A stretch of DNA of 64,000 nt from Dyadobacter sp. CY345 (GCF_021502725.1 NZ_JAKFFS010000004.1:186001-250000); one strand, 5' to 3'; numbered from the stretch's first letter, positions 37,169 to 46,357 are shown. The notes: generated from the sequence alone by a model not told the origin. A program made the numbers and translations.

Positions 37169-37301
37169 CGGATATATTTTGTCCTGGACAGATTTCTGAA
37201 ATGTAAAAAAAATCAAAGATAACCTTCTTAAAAAACCTTTTACAGAAAGAAGTCGTTAATTTGATATCTGAAATGTTTGTGTTGACTAAAAATATCTTCT
37301 T

Positions 37302-37979
37302 TTGGCAAATCCATTGGTAAAAAAACTTCCTTTACCCTTAGTTGTAAGCGTTTTACTCACTGTCGTTCCCTTGGTTACTACCTCATTGTTGACTGCCTGG
37401 GCGATCACAAATGAAGAAATTCTAAGAAATTGGTCGTTTGGAACCTGGACGCTCGTCACGATGGGTTTGACATTCACCTCCGCGATAGCCTTAACGCCGC
37501 CCACTTTTCTGGCACTTGTTTTCGGATACTTTCTGGGCTGGTATGCGGTACCATATTTGTTTTTTTTAAATATGGGCGCAATCGGGATCTTGTACGTTCT
37601 CGCAGATTTTTTCAATGCTGAATCGATTCGGGTTTACTTGGTTCAGATTTATCCACAGATTGAATCAATGATCAGGAAATTCAAAGCAAATCAGTTTCGG
37701 CTTATCTTTTTTGCAAAACTTTCACCCGTGCTTCCCTTCACCATTACGAATTTATTCTTCAATGTTGTCGGTGCGAGGTTGCCTCAGGTGCTCGCAGGCG
37801 GTACTTTGGGTATGATCCCGAGAACAGTCCTGGCTGTCTGGGCCGGGAGAGAAGCCCAGGAAATCCGTTATTTACTGGAACATCCGAATGAAGGTCTTGG
37901 AACAAAAATTCTGCTTCTGTCTCTTATCATCATTTCCTCAGTTGGTATCGGTTACCTGTTTAAGGACAAAGAACAATAG
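37302..37979 (+). CDS. VTT/TVP38 (DedA-superfamily) membrane protein
   Basis: A 225-residue membrane protein. An in-frame stop at 37287 leaves TTG at 37302 as the first usable start. About five hydrophobic helices are visible. The VTT core lies at residues about 60-180, with a re-entrant-like ALTPPTFLALVFGYFLGW and the FAKLSPVLPFTITNLFFNVVGARLPQVLAGGTLGMIPRT motif region. Members of the superfamily transport or scramble lipids (undecaprenyl phosphate in some DedA proteins), but the substrate here is unknown. It is divergent from the PLP enzyme. Confidence 0.8.
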   Translation: MANPLVKKLPLPLVVSVLLTVVPLVTTSLLTAWAITNEEILRNWSFGTWTLVTMGLTFTSAIALTPPTFLALVFGYFLGWYAVPYLFFLNMGAIGILYVLADFFNAESIRVYLVQIYPQIESMIRKFKANQFRLIFFAKLSPVLPFTITNLFFNVVGARLPQVLAGGTLGMIPRTVLAVWAGREAQEIRYLLEHPNEGLGTKILLLSLIIISSVGIGYLFKDKEQ

Positions 37980-38112
37980 GGATATTGATATTACCGGAAT
38001 ATTAAAATTGTCGGTATGATAAGATCGTACAATAACAGGATATAAAAGAACATGAATCCATGCAGTTAATCCTGTTTATTTGCAGTTAAATTATACTTGG
38101 TAAAAAAGTAGA

Positions 38113-39702
38113 ATGAAATCCTTGCCCCTCATTGATCTGATTATTGTCGTCGTCTATCTGGTTGGGATGGTCGCGGTGGGAGTATATTTTTCGCGAAAAA
38201 ATACGACGGCTGATCAATTTACGAAGGCTTCGGGAAAAATCCCTGGCTGGGCAATTGGTATTTCCATTTACGCAACTTTTTTAAGCAGTAACACATTTCT
38301 CGGCGTACCGGGAAAGGCTTTCGGAAGCAACTGGAATTCTTTTGTTTTCAGCTTATCGATGCCACTTGCCGCCTGGGTTGCTACAAAATTCTTTATCCCA
38401 TTTTATAGAAATACGGGTGCAGTATCTGCCTACACGCATTTAGAGCATCGCTTTGGACCCTGGGCAAGAACTTACGCCGTCGTTTGCTTTTTGTTGACAC
38501 AGCTTGCGCGAATGGGTTCTATATTTTTTGGTATCGCACTAAGTTTACAGGCGCTGACCGGATATCCTATGGCTACGATTATGTTCGTAGTTGGAATTTG
38601 CATCGTACTTTACACGGTCATGGGCGGCATGGAAGCGGTTATCTGGACGGAAGTTGTTCAGGGAGTAATCAAAACTGCCGGTGCACTGATCATCTTGTAT
38701 CTGGTTGTTTCGGGCATGGATGGGGGTGTCTCAAAAATTATTGATATCGGAAAAACGGGGGATAAATTTAGTCTGGGAAGTTTTGCGCCAGACTTTACAC
38801 AGTCATCGTTTTGGGTTGTGCTTTTGTACGGTTTTTTCATGAACCTCAACAACTTCGGTATGGATCAGAACTATGTTCAGCGGTATCATACCACGACATC
38901 AATCAAAGAAGCAGCGGGTTCTGTATGGCTTTGCGTTTACTTGTACCTGCCGGTTTCCCTTATTTTTTTCATTCTCGGTTCATCCCTTTTTGCCTATTAC
39001 CAAAGCAATCCGGAATTGTTAAATGCAGTCCAAATGCAGGTTGCTGGTGAGCGTTTGCCCAATGGCACACCTGAGGCGATTCGCACATTGGCTTCAACAT
39101 TTACAGCGGCAGATATCGGTGACAAAGTAATGCCGCATTTTATGGTTACGAAAGTTCCCGTAGGTCTTTTAGGATTAATTATTGCAGCGATTATGTCCGC
39201 GGCGATGAGCACAATCAGTTCTGGAATGAATGCTTCGGCGACAGTTTTTATGGTTGACATTTATCAACGGTATATTAAAAAAGATATGTCGTCAAAACAA
39301 TCCATGACATTATTGTACATCGCGACAACGGGTTTTGGGCTTTTAGGAATGATCACCGGTATTGCCATGATCGGTGTGAAGAGTGTTTTGGATGTGTGGT
39401 GGTTGTTATCCGGAATTTTTGCCGGAGGTATGCTGGGGTTATTCTTGTTGGGGATTATTTCAAGAAATACAAAAAATGCAGAAGCACTAACGGCGACTTT
39501 GATAGGTATTGCGGTCATTATCTGGATGACTTTTTCTGCAAAATTACCAGATGAATATGGATATCTGAGAAATCCGCTACACCAGAATATGGTGATGGTT
39601 GTCGGGACACTTTCCATTTTTCTTGGAGGTTTGCTGCTTACGAGATTAAAAGGAAAACCTATTGAAATTGAAAAGGAAATATTGGCCGATGGTCATGTTT
39701 AA
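38113..39702 (+). CDS. Sodium:solute symporter (SSS family)
   Basis: A 529-residue transporter with about 13 hydrophobic helices. The first helix is LIDLIIVVVYLVGMVAVGVYFSRKN, and TADQFTKASGKIPGWAIGISIYATFLSSNTFLGVPGKAF contains the usual first sodium-site region. The SSS signature region GSLALG-like is near LIIAAIMSAAMSTISSGMNASATVF (about residue 355), with the Na2-site serines. SSS family members carry sugars, sialic acids, proline and many others. The next genes encode a NanA/DapA-like aldolase and a sialidase, so a sialic-acid or related sugar-acid substrate is inferred. It is 113 bp upstream of the aldolase. Confidence 0.85.
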   Translation: MKSLPLIDLIIVVVYLVGMVAVGVYFSRKNTTADQFTKASGKIPGWAIGISIYATFLSSNTFLGVPGKAFGSNWNSFVFSLSMPLAAWVATKFFIPFYRNTGAVSAYTHLEHRFGPWARTYAVVCFLLTQLARMGSIFFGIALSLQALTGYPMATIMFVVGICIVLYTVMGGMEAVIWTEVVQGVIKTAGALIILYLVVSGMDGGVSKIIDIGKTGDKFSLGSFAPDFTQSSFWVVLLYGFFMNLNNFGMDQNYVQRYHTTTSIKEAAGSVWLCVYLYLPVSLIFFILGSSLFAYYQSNPELLNAVQMQVAGERLPNGTPEAIRTLASTFTAADIGDKVMPHFMVTKVPVGLLGLIIAAIMSAAMSTISSGMNASATVFMVDIYQRYIKKDMSSKQSMTLLYIATTGFGLLGMITGIAMIGVKSVLDVWWLLSGIFAGGMLGLFLLGIISRNTKNAEALTATLIGIAVIIWMTFSAKLPDEYGYLRNPLHQNMVMVVGTLSIFLGGLLLTRLKGKPIEIEKEILADGHV

Positions 39703-39815
39703 TAATTCATCCTTACTGAATGTTCGGGTAAGTAAGTGATTTTTTTAATCACAAATACTGAGGATAAACTAATTGATTCTGACAAAGTTTTTTACTTAAA
39801 ATTTATAAAACCGGT

Positions 39816-40787
39816 ATGACCGCGACTGCCACTTCTTTGCCGCAAGGATTTATTCCTGTGATGCTAACACCTTTTTTGGAAACGGGAGAAGTTGATTATG
39901 AGGGCTTAAAAACGCTCACAGAATTTTATTTATCTGCGGGTGCAGCAGGACTCTTTGCCAATTGCTTGTCGAGCGAAATGTTTGAATTAAGCGAGCAGGA
40001 AAGGATTTCTGTAACAAAAACAGTTGTAGATCAGGTAGCAGGAAGAGTGCCTGTAGTTGCAACAGGGACTTTTGGAGGAGCAATTTCAGAACAGGCAGAA
40101 TTCGTAAAACGTATATATGCTACCGGCGTAGAAGCTGTCATTATTATATCTGGTTTAATAGCCGATGAGCATGATTCTGACGAGGTATTTTTGGAAAATG
40201 CAATGGAGTTAATATCCCTGACAAATGACATTCCACTAGGTTTTTATGAGTGTCCGGTTCCCTATAAAAGATTGGTTCCCAGCATTATTTTGGAAAAACT
40301 GGTAAAAACCGGACGCGTGATTTATCATAAAGATACATGTCTGGATTTGGATGAAGTTAAAAGAAGAATACAAGTGGCTGAAAATCATCAATTTGGCCTG
40401 TATGATGCCTATATGGTAAATGCTGTGGCATCATTAAAAGCCGGGGCAGCAGGACTTTCATGTATTCAAGGGAATATTTATCCGGAGCTTGTGGTTTGGA
40501 TCTGCCAAAATTATAATAATCCTGAGCGGCAGGATGATGTTCAGAAAGTCCAGCAATTTTTTGTTGATTCAATGGATCTTGTACATTCTGTTTATCCGAT
40601 CATCGCGAAATATAGTTTGCAAAAACGAGGTTTTCCTATATTGCTTTATACGAGGAGAGAAGTTGGGATTTTAAGTCAGGAATTGAAAATGGAGATGGAT
40701 AATTTGCTGGTAGGAGTGGAAAAATTACAAACTGACTTGGGTATCCCCAGTAACTTTACCCAATATCTTATCAACAAAATTGATTAA
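39816..40787 (+). CDS. Dihydrodipicolinate synthase/N-acetylneuraminate lyase family aldolase
   Basis: A 323-residue class I aldolase of the DapA/NanA family. The TIM-barrel start GFIPVMLTPFLETGEVDYEGLKTL is typical. The carbonyl-binding tyrosine is in GFYECPVPYKRLV and the Schiff-base Lys is in VIYHKDTCLD (about residue 171). The GLFANCLSSEMFELSEQER stretch replaces the GTTGE motif of DapA, so it is not a lysine-pathway enzyme. A sugar-acid such as a sialic acid is more likely. It ends one base before the next gene's ATG, indicating tight operon coupling. Confidence 0.75.
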   Translation: MTATATSLPQGFIPVMLTPFLETGEVDYEGLKTLTEFYLSAGAAGLFANCLSSEMFELSEQERISVTKTVVDQVAGRVPVVATGTFGGAISEQAEFVKRIYATGVEAVIIISGLIADEHDSDEVFLENAMELISLTNDIPLGFYECPVPYKRLVPSIILEKLVKTGRVIYHKDTCLDLDEVKRRIQVAENHQFGLYDAYMVNAVASLKAGAAGLSCIQGNIYPELVVWICQNYNNPERQDDVQKVQQFFVDSMDLVHSVYPIIAKYSLQKRGFPILLYTRREVGILSQELKMEMDNLLVGVEKLQTDLGIPSNFTQYLINKID

Positions 40788-40788
40788 A

Positions 40789-42789
40789 ATGAAAGGGCTT
40801 CGCATCATACTATTTGTTGGTTTGGTAACACAAACCGCATTTTCGCAGAACACAAATTCTCTGGGAGTTAAACTGGCAGATATTCCTGCTGGTAGATTTT
40901 ATATGGGCTCGGAAGGTGAAGGAGAGAATGCGGATGAAAATCCGGTACATCGGGTTGCCATATCAAAACCTTTTAAAATGTCGGTGACGGAAATTACGAA
41001 TGCGCAGTTTGAAGCCTTTGATCCGTCACATAAAAAATTCAGAGGGAAGGACGGGTTTTCCAAAGAAGATGATGAAGCTGTTATCTTTGTCAGTTATCAG
41101 GATGCTGCTGCCTTTTGCGAATGGTTAAGTAAAAAAGAAGGGAAAAAATATCGGTTACCATCAGAGGCAGAGTGGGAATATGCATGCAGGGCCGGTACTG
41201 TTACTGATTTTTCCACAGGAAGATTTTTGTCCAAAGCGCATTTGAAAAGTCAGAAAACCGATCGCGAACCTGCTTCAGTTTCCTTGAAAGTAGGGCAGGC
41301 CGAAGCAAATAAGTTCGGGTTATACGACTTGCATGGAAATGTAGAGGAATGGTGTCTGGATTGGTATGGTACCTACGCGGCGGGTGAACAGAAAGATCCG
41401 GTTGGAAGAATTTCTGGTTTATACCGTGTGACAAGAGGTGGCAGCCATGGAACGCCATTGACTTATCTGCGGTCTTCGAACCGAATGGCGATGATTCCGG
41501 AAGACAAACATTTTCAGCTGGGTTTCAGAATTGTTGAAGGAGAGCTTCCCGTGACAAAACCACTTCCAGCAGAGCCAGCTACTTTTGTTCATCAAAATAT
41601 TTCCCAAAAACCTTTTTCATGGAAAAAAGTGTCGGATTCTAAACCGATTCTCATGGAACCGATAAGGTATGTAAACAAGCCTGAATGTGCTGATGAAGTG
41701 CCATATTTCCAACATAACCATTGTCCGGCGATTACCTGGTGTCCCAATGGCGATCTGCTGGCTGCCTGGTTTTCTACCGATCAGGAGTCAGGACGGGAAA
41801 TGACAATTCTGGCAAGTCGCGTGCGAGTTGGTAAGCAAAAGTGGGATAGGCCTTCCGAGTTTTTCAAGGTACCGGACAGGAATATGACCGGCACTTCCCT
41901 TTTTGATGATGGGAAAGGCACTTTGTATCACATGAATGGCGTGGAAACTGACGGAGATTGGAAAAATCTGGCGATGGTTTTACGCACCAGCAAAGACAAT
42001 GGCGCCACCTGGTCTGTTCCCTCGCTGGCTGATCCCGAGCACCAGGTTCGGAATCAGGTGATCGCGGGTATGAGCCAGACCAGGGAAGGTTGGCTGATTC
42101 AGGCGGGAGATGCTGATCCTGGACCGGTGGGAGGCACGGCGGTTCATATCAGTAAGGACGGCGGGAAAACGTGGATAAATCCGTATCCAGAAAAACAAAC
42201 TCATGATTTCAAAGAGGGGAAATCAGGAGGATTGATAGCCGGAATTCATGCTGGCGTGGTGCAATTGAAAGATGGAAGTTTGTTCGCTTTGGGTAGAAAT
42301 AATAATATAGAAGCGCAGGAAGGCTCAGGTTTCAAAATGCCTGCGAGTATTTCAGGAGATATGGGAAAAACCTGGACTTATTCTGCTTCGGAATTTCCAC
42401 CGATCGCTGGCGGACAGCGGCTGATTTTATATCGACTTAATGAGGGCCCGCTGCTGGTGATCTCATTCACGCATCATCCGGAAGAAACGGATGAGAAAAA
42501 AATCGGAATGATTTTTAAAGACACGAAAGGAAAAACTTACAAAGGATATGGCATGTACGCGGCGCTGTCCTATGATGAAGGAAAAACCTGGCCGGTAAAG
42601 AAATTATTAACAGATAAAAAAGAAAGATATCTGAACGGCGGTGCATGGACAGGCGCGTTCGAAATGAATGAAAATAATGCGGAACCGAGAGGATATCTGG
42701 CACTGACACAGTCACCCGATAATCTTATCCATCTGATAAGCAGCAGTATACATTATCGTTTCAACCTGAACTGGTTAGTGACTGATTAA
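40789..42789 (+). CDS. FGE-like domain fused to an exo-alpha-sialidase, secreted
   Basis: 666 residues from ATG 40789 (MKGLRIILFVGLVTQTAFSQ, signal peptide). Residues about 25-255 form an FGE/SUMF1-like domain: DIPAGRFYMGSEGEGENADENP, YRLPSEAEWEYACRAGT, VEEWCLDWYGTY, GGSHGTPLTYLRSSNR and LGFRIVEGE. The catalytic cysteines of true formylglycine-generating enzyme are not in the RGGS block, so it probably binds sugar instead. Residues about 285-660 are a six-bladed sialidase with four Asp boxes (TSKDNGATW, SKDGGKTW, SGDMGKTW, SYDEGKTW). The fusion should be exported and act on sialylated or related glycans. It follows the aldolase by 1 bp. Confidence 0.75.
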   Translation: MKGLRIILFVGLVTQTAFSQNTNSLGVKLADIPAGRFYMGSEGEGENADENPVHRVAISKPFKMSVTEITNAQFEAFDPSHKKFRGKDGFSKEDDEAVIFVSYQDAAAFCEWLSKKEGKKYRLPSEAEWEYACRAGTVTDFSTGRFLSKAHLKSQKTDREPASVSLKVGQAEANKFGLYDLHGNVEEWCLDWYGTYAAGEQKDPVGRISGLYRVTRGGSHGTPLTYLRSSNRMAMIPEDKHFQLGFRIVEGELPVTKPLPAEPATFVHQNISQKPFSWKKVSDSKPILMEPIRYVNKPECADEVPYFQHNHCPAITWCPNGDLLAAWFSTDQESGREMTILASRVRVGKQKWDRPSEFFKVPDRNMTGTSLFDDGKGTLYHMNGVETDGDWKNLAMVLRTSKDNGATWSVPSLADPEHQVRNQVIAGMSQTREGWLIQAGDADPGPVGGTAVHISKDGGKTWINPYPEKQTHDFKEGKSGGLIAGIHAGVVQLKDGSLFALGRNNNIEAQEGSGFKMPASISGDMGKTWTYSASEFPPIAGGQRLILYRLNEGPLLVISFTHHPEETDEKKIGMIFKDTKGKTYKGYGMYAALSYDEGKTWPVKKLLTDKKERYLNGGAWTGAFEMNENNAEPRGYLALTQSPDNLIHLISSSIHYRFNLNWLVTD

Positions 42790-42816
42790 GTTTAAGATAT
42801 TTTAAATCCTAAAGCT

Positions 42817-43128
42817 ATGAACTTTCCTAATGAACAAATCCTTTTTCGCGTAAGTCAGGGAGATGAAGTAGCATTTTCTCAGTTGCGTACGCATTTCCAG
42901 TCTCCGGCGCTGAAATTTTGCAAGACTTTACTGAAAGATGATCAGGAAGCTGAAAATATTACGAAAGATGTATTTGCCAAGATCTGGGACAGTCGGGTTC
43001 AGATAAAGCCAGAAGTTAGTTTTCAAACTTATCTGTTTGTTAACCTTCGGAATCAAATTTTTGAACAGTTTCAGAAGTTTGAAAAGGATCAGATACTGAG
43101 ACAACAATATTTGGATAAAGTTGTCTGA
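42817..43128 (+). CDS. Truncated sigma-70-family factor (region 2 only)
   Basis: A 103-residue protein. Residues about 7-95 match sigma region 2 of ECF factors: DEVAFSQLRTHFQSPALKFCKTLLKDDQEAENITKDVFAKIWDSR, then SFQTYLFVNLRNQIFEQFQ. It ends at a stop codon after DKVV, where region 4 (the -35-binding helix-turn-helix) should begin. No region-4-like peptide is found in the next 100 bp. It could be a broken gene or a real short regulator. It sits 28 bp after the sialidase-fusion gene and may be co-expressed. No anti-sigma gene is adjacent. Confidence 0.7.
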   Translation: MNFPNEQILFRVSQGDEVAFSQLRTHFQSPALKFCKTLLKDDQEAENITKDVFAKIWDSRVQIKPEVSFQTYLFVNLRNQIFEQFQKFEKDQILRQQYLDKVV

Positions 43129-43277
43129 TATTCTACGATCTTGTCAAAAACAATTTGATCATTATTTCGGAGAAAAGATTTAGATCCTTTGATGGATAGA
43201 AAGGACAGGTTTGGTGCTTACTTTATTTGAAAACGACTCATGCAAGAAAGTATAAGTCAAGACTCGATAGTAAAGCG

Positions 43278-44180
43278 ATGAAGCCACACTTTCATAAAGT
43301 TCCTATAAAATCTCAAAACTCATTCAGCATCCGGCATGAGCGGGAATCCAGCTTTGGAACGGTCTGGCATTATCATCCGGAATTGGAATTGCATTATCTG
43401 ATTAAGGGAACCGGCGTCCGTTTCATTGGAGATAACATCAGCAATTTTTCTGACGGCGAATTGATTCTTTTAGGCGAAAATCTTCCACATACCTGGCGTA
43501 TGGAAGGCGGAGCCGATAATGCTGCTGTTGAAGTGATTATCATTCATTTTTTACCGGATTGCCTGGGTGGAGATTTATTGACACTGCCGGAAGCTTATCT
43601 GATTCCCAAACTTTATGAAAAGGCGAAAAAGGGATTGGTTATTAAAGGAGAGGCCAGAGAAAAGATCACTGCATTGATGCGGTCAACTGTTCAGGCGGAA
43701 AACCTTGACAGATTAATTTCTTTACTTACCATTCTGAAAATTCTTTCAGAAACAAATGAAACAGAGACAATTACCTCAGCACACGCCTTTTACAAATCCA
43801 ATGATTCGGAAACGTTGCGTTTGAATAAAGTATATGCCTATACTTTATCAAATTATAAAAATCCGATCACATTACAAGATGTGGCCGCTATCGCCAATCT
43901 CGGTGTGACTTCTTTCTGTCGGTATTTTAAATTAATGACCAAAAAAACATATAATGATTTTCTTGTGGAAATCAGGATCAGCCACGCCTGCCGCTTTTTG
44001 ATTGAGGATAGTATGACGATCGAAGTGATATGTTTTGAATGTGGGTTTAACAATGTCTCAAATTTCTATCGCCATTTCAAAAATGTGACAGATATGACAC
44101 CTTTGGAATATAAAAGGAAGTATTTATTTAAGGTAAAAAAGGAAGGAGGGAAAGTTGCTGAAAGTGTGAATAGGTTTTGA
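43278..44180 (+). CDS. AraC-family transcriptional regulator
   Basis: 300 residues from ATG 43278 (MKPHFHKVPIKSQNSFSIRH). A TTG 51 bp upstream is also in frame. Residues about 10-120 form a cupin ligand domain (WHYHPELELHYLIKGTG, ILLGENLPHTWRM). Residues about 195-290 are the AraC helix-turn-helix pair: ITLQDVAAIANLGVTSFCRYFKLMTKKTYNDFL, then MTIEVICFECGFNNVSNFYRHFKNVTDMTPLEYKRK. It is next to the symporter/aldolase/sialidase genes and may activate them; the ligand would be a sugar. This is inference from context. Confidence 0.85.
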   Translation: MKPHFHKVPIKSQNSFSIRHERESSFGTVWHYHPELELHYLIKGTGVRFIGDNISNFSDGELILLGENLPHTWRMEGGADNAAVEVIIIHFLPDCLGGDLLTLPEAYLIPKLYEKAKKGLVIKGEAREKITALMRSTVQAENLDRLISLLTILKILSETNETETITSAHAFYKSNDSETLRLNKVYAYTLSNYKNPITLQDVAAIANLGVTSFCRYFKLMTKKTYNDFLVEIRISHACRFLIEDSMTIEVICFECGFNNVSNFYRHFKNVTDMTPLEYKRKYLFKVKKEGGKVAESVNRF

Positions 44181-44187
44181 TAAAAGA

Positions 44188-44239
44188 AAACAGCATCAGA
44201 AAAACAGAAGTTTCTTATCTGCCTTTTTTAATGCTGTTT
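44188..44239 (+). terminator. Possible terminator after the AraC gene
   Basis: AAACAGCAT (44188-44196) pairs with ATGCTGTTT (44231-44239) at the ends of a larger loop that itself holds T-rich sequence. It lies 8 bp past the stop codon. Confidence 0.45.
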
Positions 44240-44267
44240 ACAAAAATATACTTTACTGTCACAGTCT

Positions 44268-44303
44268 GACTGCCGGGGCGGCCCCGCCGAAAGCCGACTG
44301 CCG
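44268..44303. repeat. GC-rich GACTGCCG repeat with a short hairpin
   Basis: GACTGCCG occurs at 44268-44275 and 44296-44303. Between them is a GC hairpin CGGGG-CGG-CCCCG. The cluster stands out against the A/T-rich surroundings and ends next to the DoxX stop codon. Confidence 0.55.
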
Positions 44304-44309
44304 AAGTCA

Positions 44310-44744
44310 TCAATTATCGTGATTTTTCATCCATTCATCCATAGAGAATTTTCCTGAACCTATAATGGTAAATGTCAAAACCAATAGAAGTGTGATCATG
44401 GATAACCATAATTCTGAATTGAAATAAGAAAAACCAGCTCGGATATTTACGAAGAAAACGGCTGCAATAAGAATAGGAATCTGAAAAATCGCTGCTGTTC
44501 TTGTAAGGCAGCCAAGTGCTATCAGAAATCCGCCGAAAATATGAGCAAACGCGACGTAATGTACAGCCATCACAGAATACAAATGAAAATCCATATTACT
44601 GATCAGGTGTGAAAGCCGCGCCGTATCGCTTATGAAGCTTATGCCTTTTACAAAAAGTAAGACACCCAAGCCGATACGCACAACGTCCATCCACGCAGGG
44701 TGATGTGTATCGCCCCAGCGTTCAATTCGGTTTATCATTTCCAT
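44310..44744 (-). CDS. DoxX-family membrane protein
   Basis: 144 residues with four hydrophobic helices, of the DoxX-like family. The start MEMINRIERWGDTHHPAWMDVVRIGLGVLLFVKG and the middle LIALGCLTRTAAIFQIPILIAAVFF and GKFSMDEW fit it. The family includes small quinone-linked or redox membrane proteins, but function here is unknown. The ATG at 44738 is a possible alternative start. It is a single gene with the GC-rich repeat at its 3' end. Confidence 0.75.
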   Translation of the reverse strand: MEMINRIERWGDTHHPAWMDVVRIGLGVLLFVKGISFISDTARLSHLISNMDFHLYSVMAVHYVAFAHIFGGFLIALGCLTRTAAIFQIPILIAAVFFVNIRAGFSYFNSELWLSMITLLLVLTFTIIGSGKFSMDEWMKNHDN

Positions 44745-44859
44745 AACTCTCAGAATGTTTTGGTTTTCAGAAAGTTATAAAATTACCGACATGATGTCAA
44801 TAGATAAATTATCTTTTTAATTTGAATAGTGCAGTTTTGGCAGTATGTCTTTATTGCAG

Positions 44860-46174
44860 TTAATGCTCTATCAGCGAGGTGTGTTTGGTATCTTTCATGG
44901 TAATGTAAACAGTAAGGGAAACGAAGATACAGGCCGTTACATACCAGTAATAATAATTTTCATGACCTGCATTTTTGAACCAAAGCGCCAAATATTCAGC
45001 TGTTCCGCCAAAAATAGCAACGGTCAACGAATAGGGTAAGCCGACTCCCAAAGCCCGTACTTCGACAGGAAATAATTCTGCTTTTACGACTGCATTGATT
45101 GAAGTATAACCGCTTACAATGATCAGCGCAGCCATTAGTAAGCCAAAAGCTCCCCACATGGTCGTTGTATGGCTTAGTGTTGTAAGTAGTGGAATTGTAC
45201 AAATTGTTCCCAAAACGCCAAAGCCGATAAGCAGCGGTCTTCTTCCAACGCGGTCACTTAAAGCACCGAAAACGGGTTGTAATAATGCAAAAATCAATAA
45301 TGAGAAAAAAGTTAACGTCGTGGATTGCCCTTTGGATAATCCCACAGTATTAACCAGAAACTTCTGCATATAGGTGGTGTAAGTATAAAACGCGAGCGTC
45401 CCGCCCAAGGTAAGTCCGACAACGACGGCGAGCGCCCTGGGATGTTTCATTAATTCTTGCAACGACCCTTCTTTCTTCTCCGAAGACGCACTTTTATTCT
45501 GAAAAGCGTCTGTTTCGTGTAAATTGCTGCGCAGATAAAGTGCGATTAACGATAAAATAGCACCAATGACAAACGGGATACGCCAGCCCCATTCGTGCAT
45601 TTGCTGATCAGTAAGGAATATTCTTTGCAGGATTAATTGTAAACCCAGTGCTATTAATTGTCCGCCAATCAAAGTTACATATTGAAAACTGGAATAGAAT
45701 CCGCGTCTCTCTTTGGTAGCTACTTCACTTAAATAAGTGGCTGAGGTCCCATATTCTCCGCCTACACTGAGACCTTGCAATAACCTGGCAATTAATAATA
45801 AAATGGGTGCTGCAATTCCTATCGTTTCATATCCCGGCAAAAATGCAATTAGTAATGAGCCGAAAGACATCAGTAAAACGGATAAAGTCATAGACTCTTT
45901 TCGGCCCTTTGTATCTGCAATTTTTACCAAACAAATATCCGCCAATAGGTCGCATCAAAAATCCAACGGCAAAAATTCCGGCAGTATTGATTAATTGTAC
46001 GGTTGGATTTGAATCCGGGAAAAAACTTCCTGCGAAATAAAGAGAAAAAGCAGAATAGGCATACCAGTCATACCATTCGACAAGGTTACCAATGGAGCCG
46101 CCCATGATGGCTTTGAGCCGCCAGTTTGTATCATTTTTATGCGGAAGCGTTTTGGAAGTATTCGTTTTAATCAT
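44860..46174 (-). pseudogene. MHS-family (KgtP-like) MFS transporter, frameshifted
   Basis: Two overlapping frames make one transporter. The first (46174 to about 45925) starts with [36 protein letters not shown], the MHS-family signature, and reaches [13 protein letters not shown]. The second resumes [21 protein letters not shown] and runs to the stop at 44860. Removing one A from the A5 run (plus-strand TTTTT, 45921-45925) restores [10 protein letters not shown], giving about 437 residues and 12 helices. The family imports dicarboxylates or osmolytes such as 2-oxoglutarate or proline/betaine with protons. The homopolymer makes a sequencing error, phase variation or real decay all possible. 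Confidence 0.85.
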
Positions 46175-46357
46175 TTACATTAAGGATTTGCAGGAGAAAA
46201 GGAGTCCTTTAAAGATAGAAGATTTTATGGAGAGGTTAAGCGGGGAGGAGGAAAATGTTACTATCACGTCGAAGTCGGGTCTAATCCGAGGATTTTACTA
46301 CTTTTTAAAACTGATATTTTCTATTTTTACCTACACACCACATAAAGCTCTCCTTAA

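Noticed and set aside
37169-37301. SAM-type riboswitch before the Cys/Met PLP enzyme
   Set aside because: The short A/T-rich leader lacks any clear multi-helix structure or SAM-box motif.
40789-42789. FGE-like domain as a sulfatase-maturing enzyme
   Set aside because: The catalytic cysteines are missing from the RGGS block and no sulfatase gene is adjacent.
45827-45945. Two separate transporter genes in overlapping frames
   Set aside because: Neither half is a complete transporter; joined by a one-base change they match one MHS-family protein.
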